Source of the DNA: Acidimicrobiaceae bacterium
Lineage (GTDB): Bacteria > Actinomycetota > Acidimicrobiia > Acidimicrobiales > RAAP-2
Assembly: GCA_947456245.1 (NCBI GenBank)
Contig: CANGPS010000001.1
Coordinates: 1 to 64,000, forward strand
DNA length: 64,000 nt
Reading direction: 5' to 3'
Of the stretch, positions 62,016 to 64,000 are shown piece after piece; positions within the stretch are counted from its first letter, which is position 1, and every line of letters starts with the position of its first letter. Under the pieces are notes generated by a model. That model was not told the DNA's origin. It saw only the letters and a program-made list of their open reading frames with translations, and did no database searches. A program made the translations under genes and the position numbers.

Positions 62016-62309
62016 AGCACCGTCTTCGGCTTGAGGAAGATGGGACGGAAGGTGAACCGGGGTCGGCCCGTGCAGCAGAACCTCGGAAGCGTCCGCGCCC
62101 GGCCGGGCTCGAACCGGTGCGAGTGAAGCCGCTGATCGACGTGCTCGCCGGAGGTGAAGAGTCTGGCGCCCTCGCCGGTGAAAGTTCGAACCGGAGCGGG
62201 CGAACAAGCTGGCGTCCACCAGATGGCCACCTTGGTGACGGCATGCAGTCGCGGCGTCGTGTACGGTTCCGAATAACAAAATTCCAATCCACCAGATGAA
62301 GGAATAGTC
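62016..62309. other. Divergent intergenic region before PGRS-like gene
   Basis: About 290 bp with no credible gene. It holds a 12-bp palindrome GCCCGGCCGGGC (near 62096), the direct repeat CCACCAGATG (near 62217 and 62290), and an AT-richer stretch with AATAACAAAATTCCAATCC (near 62271), unlike the surrounding high-GC DNA, which probably contains the promoter of the downstream gene. AAGGAA precedes its ATG. Confidence 0.5.
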
Positions 62310-64000
62310 ATGCAGGCAACAGCCACATTGAAGAAGGCGGGAACGACGCTCTGGGTGGTCCCAGTCGCCGTCCTGCTCGCGATCGTCTTCGGAACGTTCG
62401 GACACGCCCCGGCCGGTTCGGCTACGACCAAGTCGTCGCCGCACGTGACGCACCACGCGGTCTCCCCGCGCACGGTGGTCGTCGTCCCGCCGGACATGAA
62501 GTGCAAGCCCGGCATCTCGCTCTGGCTGTCAGGCCACAAGAAGTACGTGGCTGGCCTCAACTACGACCCTCGGACGATCGCAAAGCGCATCAAGTCCGAG
62601 CTGCCGCAGTGCGTCGGCAAGCAGCTGGTGCAGAACGGCACCGCTGATCACCCGGACGCCGGCGAGAAGTTCGGCGTGGGCTTCACCTACGACGCGGTCT
62701 CCTGCTCGAGCGCTGTGCCGTGCAACGGCGGACGCGGTGGCGAGATCCTCGGAAACGGTGGTGACGGCTACAACGGTGGCGACGGTGGCGACGCCGGCCA
62801 GTACGGCAATGGTGGCAACGGTGGCGTCGGCATCGCCGGCGCACCTGGCCTCGCAGGTGTCAACGGTGCCCTCCCGGGTGAGAACGGCGCCGATGGCACG
62901 ATGGGGTCGTGCGGTGACCGCGGTGGCGCTGGTGGCGCCAGCGGCTACCTGCTCGGCAACGGTGGAAACGGAGCGGACGGTGGCGCTGGTGGCGCTGGTG
63001 GCGCTGGTGGCGCGGGTGCGGTCGGGACGAACGGGGTCTTCCCTGACTCTGATGGTGGTGCTGGTGGCAACGGTGGCGTCGGTGGAGACGGTGGCGTCGG
63101 TGGAGACGGTGGTCTCGGCGGCGTCGTGCGCAACTCGACGGGTACGGCTGGCTATGACGGCCTCAGCGGCGCTGGTGGCGCCGGTGGTAACGGTGGAGAC
63201 GCTGGGTTCGGTGGTGCTGGTGCAGCTGCGCCCGCAGGCGCCAACGCGGTGAACTCGTTCACGAATGGTGCTGACGCAGCCGCTGGTGGCAACGGTGGCC
63301 CTGGTGGCAACGGTGGCGCCGGTGGCGCCGGTGGCCCGGGTGCCACGACCGGCATCGACGGCAACGGTGGCGCTGGTGGCGTCGGCGGACCTGGCGGCAA
63401 CGGCGGAAATGGTGGCCTGGCATGGGTCGGCGCCGACGGCGCGACCCCAGGTACGAACGGTCAGAATGGAACCAACGGCGGCTCTGGCGGCTCTGGCGGA
63501 GTTGGCGGTCCTGGTGGTCTCGGCGGTATCGCTGGTGGTCCGACGGGCACGGCAGGTGCTGACGCGATGGGCGGCGACGGCGGCAACGGCGGCGTGGCAG
63601 CAAACGGTGGCGCCGGCGGTAATGGCGCCGCAGGCGCTGACGGCACCGGTGGCTTCGGCGCCAGCATCGCTCGCGTTCCTCAGGGCGCCGCAAGCGTGAG
63701 CCTCCCGCCCGTCAACGTCGACGGCGGTAACGGTGGGACCGGTGGAAACGGTGGTCTCGCCGGCTACGGCGGCTACGGCGGCGCCGGTGGCACCGGTGCT
63801 GGCAGCGCCTCGAACGGCGATGATGGCAATGGTGCCGCTGGTGGAACCGGCGGCGCTGGCGGCAACGGCGGCTACGGCGGCGCTGGCTTCAGCCCGCTGG
63901 ACGGCACTGACGGCGGAAACGGCGGAAACGGCGGGGCCTCGGGCTTCGGCGGCGCCGGCGGTGGCGGTGGTGGGGCCGGTGGCCCTTCGGCCTCAGCCGG
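62310..64000 (+). CDS. Exported glycine-rich PGRS-like protein, 3' end outside window
   Basis: At least 563 codons from ATG 62310 with no stop; absent from the ORF track, whose frames here are shadows. A signal/anchor helix (residues about 12-32, [17 protein letters not shown]) is followed by about 110 ordinary residues with four or more Cys ([24 protein letters not shown]). From about residue 140 the chain becomes GGxGGx/GNGG repeats (GGNGG, GGAGG, GGDGG) for over 400 residues. This resembles mycobacterial PE_PGRS tails but has no PE domain, so it is a likely surface protein of independent origin. Synonymous Gly codons are mixed, so the DNA repeats are imperfect. Confidence 0.8.
   Translation, partial: MQATATLKKAGTTLWVVPVAVLLAIVFGTFGHAPAGSATTKSSPHVTHHAVSPRTVVVVPPDMKCKPGISLWLSGHKKYVAGLNYDPRTIAKRIKSELPQCVGKQLVQNGTADHPDAGEKFGVGFTYDAVSCSSAVPCNGGRGGEILGNGGDGYNGGDGGDAGQYGNGGNGGVGIAGAPGLAGVNGALPGENGADGTMGSCGDRGGAGGASGYLLGNGGNGADGGAGGAGGAGGAGAVGTNGVFPDSDGGAGGNGGVGGDGGVGGDGGLGGVVRNSTGTAGYDGLSGAGGAGGNGGDAGFGGAGAAAPAGANAVNSFTNGADAAAGGNGGPGGNGGAGGAGGPGATTGIDGNGGAGGVGGPGGNGGNGGLAWVGADGATPGTNGQNGTNGGSGGSGGVGGPGGLGGIAGGPTGTAGADAMGGDGGNGGVAANGGAGGNGAAGADGTGGFGASIARVPQGAASVSLPPVNVDGGNGGTGGNGGLAGYGGYGGAGGTGAGSASNGDDGNGAAGGTGGAGGNGGYGGAGFSPLDGTDGGNGGNGGASGFGGAGGGGGGAGGPSASA

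Noticed and set aside
62737-63699. Val/Thr/Ala-rich plus-frame ORFs and Pro-rich minus ORFs in the Gly-rich region
   Set aside because: Alternate-frame readings of (GGx)n DNA; the frame from 62310 has the signal peptide and consistent Gly repeats.

Overview
The window is high-GC, densely packed chromosomal DNA of an actinobacterium. Supporting signs are a WhiB-type regulator, a DUF3039 protein, a TM0106-type nuclease, a type A RNase P RNA, many GTG starts, and repeated TANNNT -10 boxes placed six bases before start codons (leaderless transcription). The lipid-heavy gene content (acyl-CoA dehydrogenases, AMACR, P450, thiolase-like and MMPL proteins) resembles Acidimicrobiia or mycobacteria-like lineages, but the class is an inference. 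No tRNA, rRNA, IS element, prophage or CRISPR array was seen.

Layout. 1-7.2 kb: a truncated CoA-ester lyase, a secreted copper monooxygenase of the PHM type, an enoyl-CoA hydratase, a FadE34-like fused acyl-CoA dehydrogenase, a dihydrodipicolinate-reductase-like protein and an aldo/keto reductase. 7.4-9.7 kb: a Pro/Thr- and Ala-rich surface protein coupled to a polytopic membrane protein, both unrecognised. 9.8-18 kb: a D-aminoacylase-type amidohydrolase and a quinone-reductase-type oxidoreductase flanking a palindromic operator, an MFS carrier, a nonapeptide-repeat protein, and a coupled PLP-decarboxylase/FGGY-kinase pair. 18-22.2 kb: an EEP-family hydrolase diverging from a five-gene operon (PNPOx-like, NUDIX, zinc-ribbon coiled coil, histidine phosphatase, DUF2889). 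22.3-29 kb: CydDC exporter, thiolase-like protein and TM0106 nuclease. 29-33 kb: rnpB, xseA-xseB, MBL hydrolase, ferredoxin reductase. 33-37.7 kb: a glpD / alkyl-DHAP-synthase-like / glpK operon. 37.8-41 kb: whiB, acyl-CoA dehydrogenase, trpD, GNAT. 41-43.3 kb: GH1 glycosidase-galactokinase pair. 43.4-46.7 kb: AMACR, a stand-alone Lrp ligand domain, TetR and P450. 46.7-53.5 kb: small Cys proteins, dienelactone hydrolase, Tat phosphoesterase, ATP-grasp, cold-shock protein, TetR, ArfB, PhzF. 53.5-57.7 kb: arylsulfatase, TauD-type dioxygenase and an unknown protein. 57.9-64 kb: UbiB/ABC1 kinase, MMPL transporter, and a large Gly-rich PGRS-like exported protein that runs off the end and is absent from the ORF track because it has no stop in the window.

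How it fits together. Several genes could serve beta-oxidation of branched acyl or sterol-like substrates (P450 hydroxylation, AMACR racemisation, FadE34-like dehydrogenation, hydration, thiolysis), but they are dispersed, so this is only a metabolic reading. The glycerol operon may feed glycerol-3-phosphate and possibly ether lipid. The sulfatase/dioxygenase pair points to organosulfur scavenging. The most unusual content is the set of low-complexity exported or repeat proteins (7.4, 14.7 and 62.3 kb) and the very regular leaderless promoter architecture.
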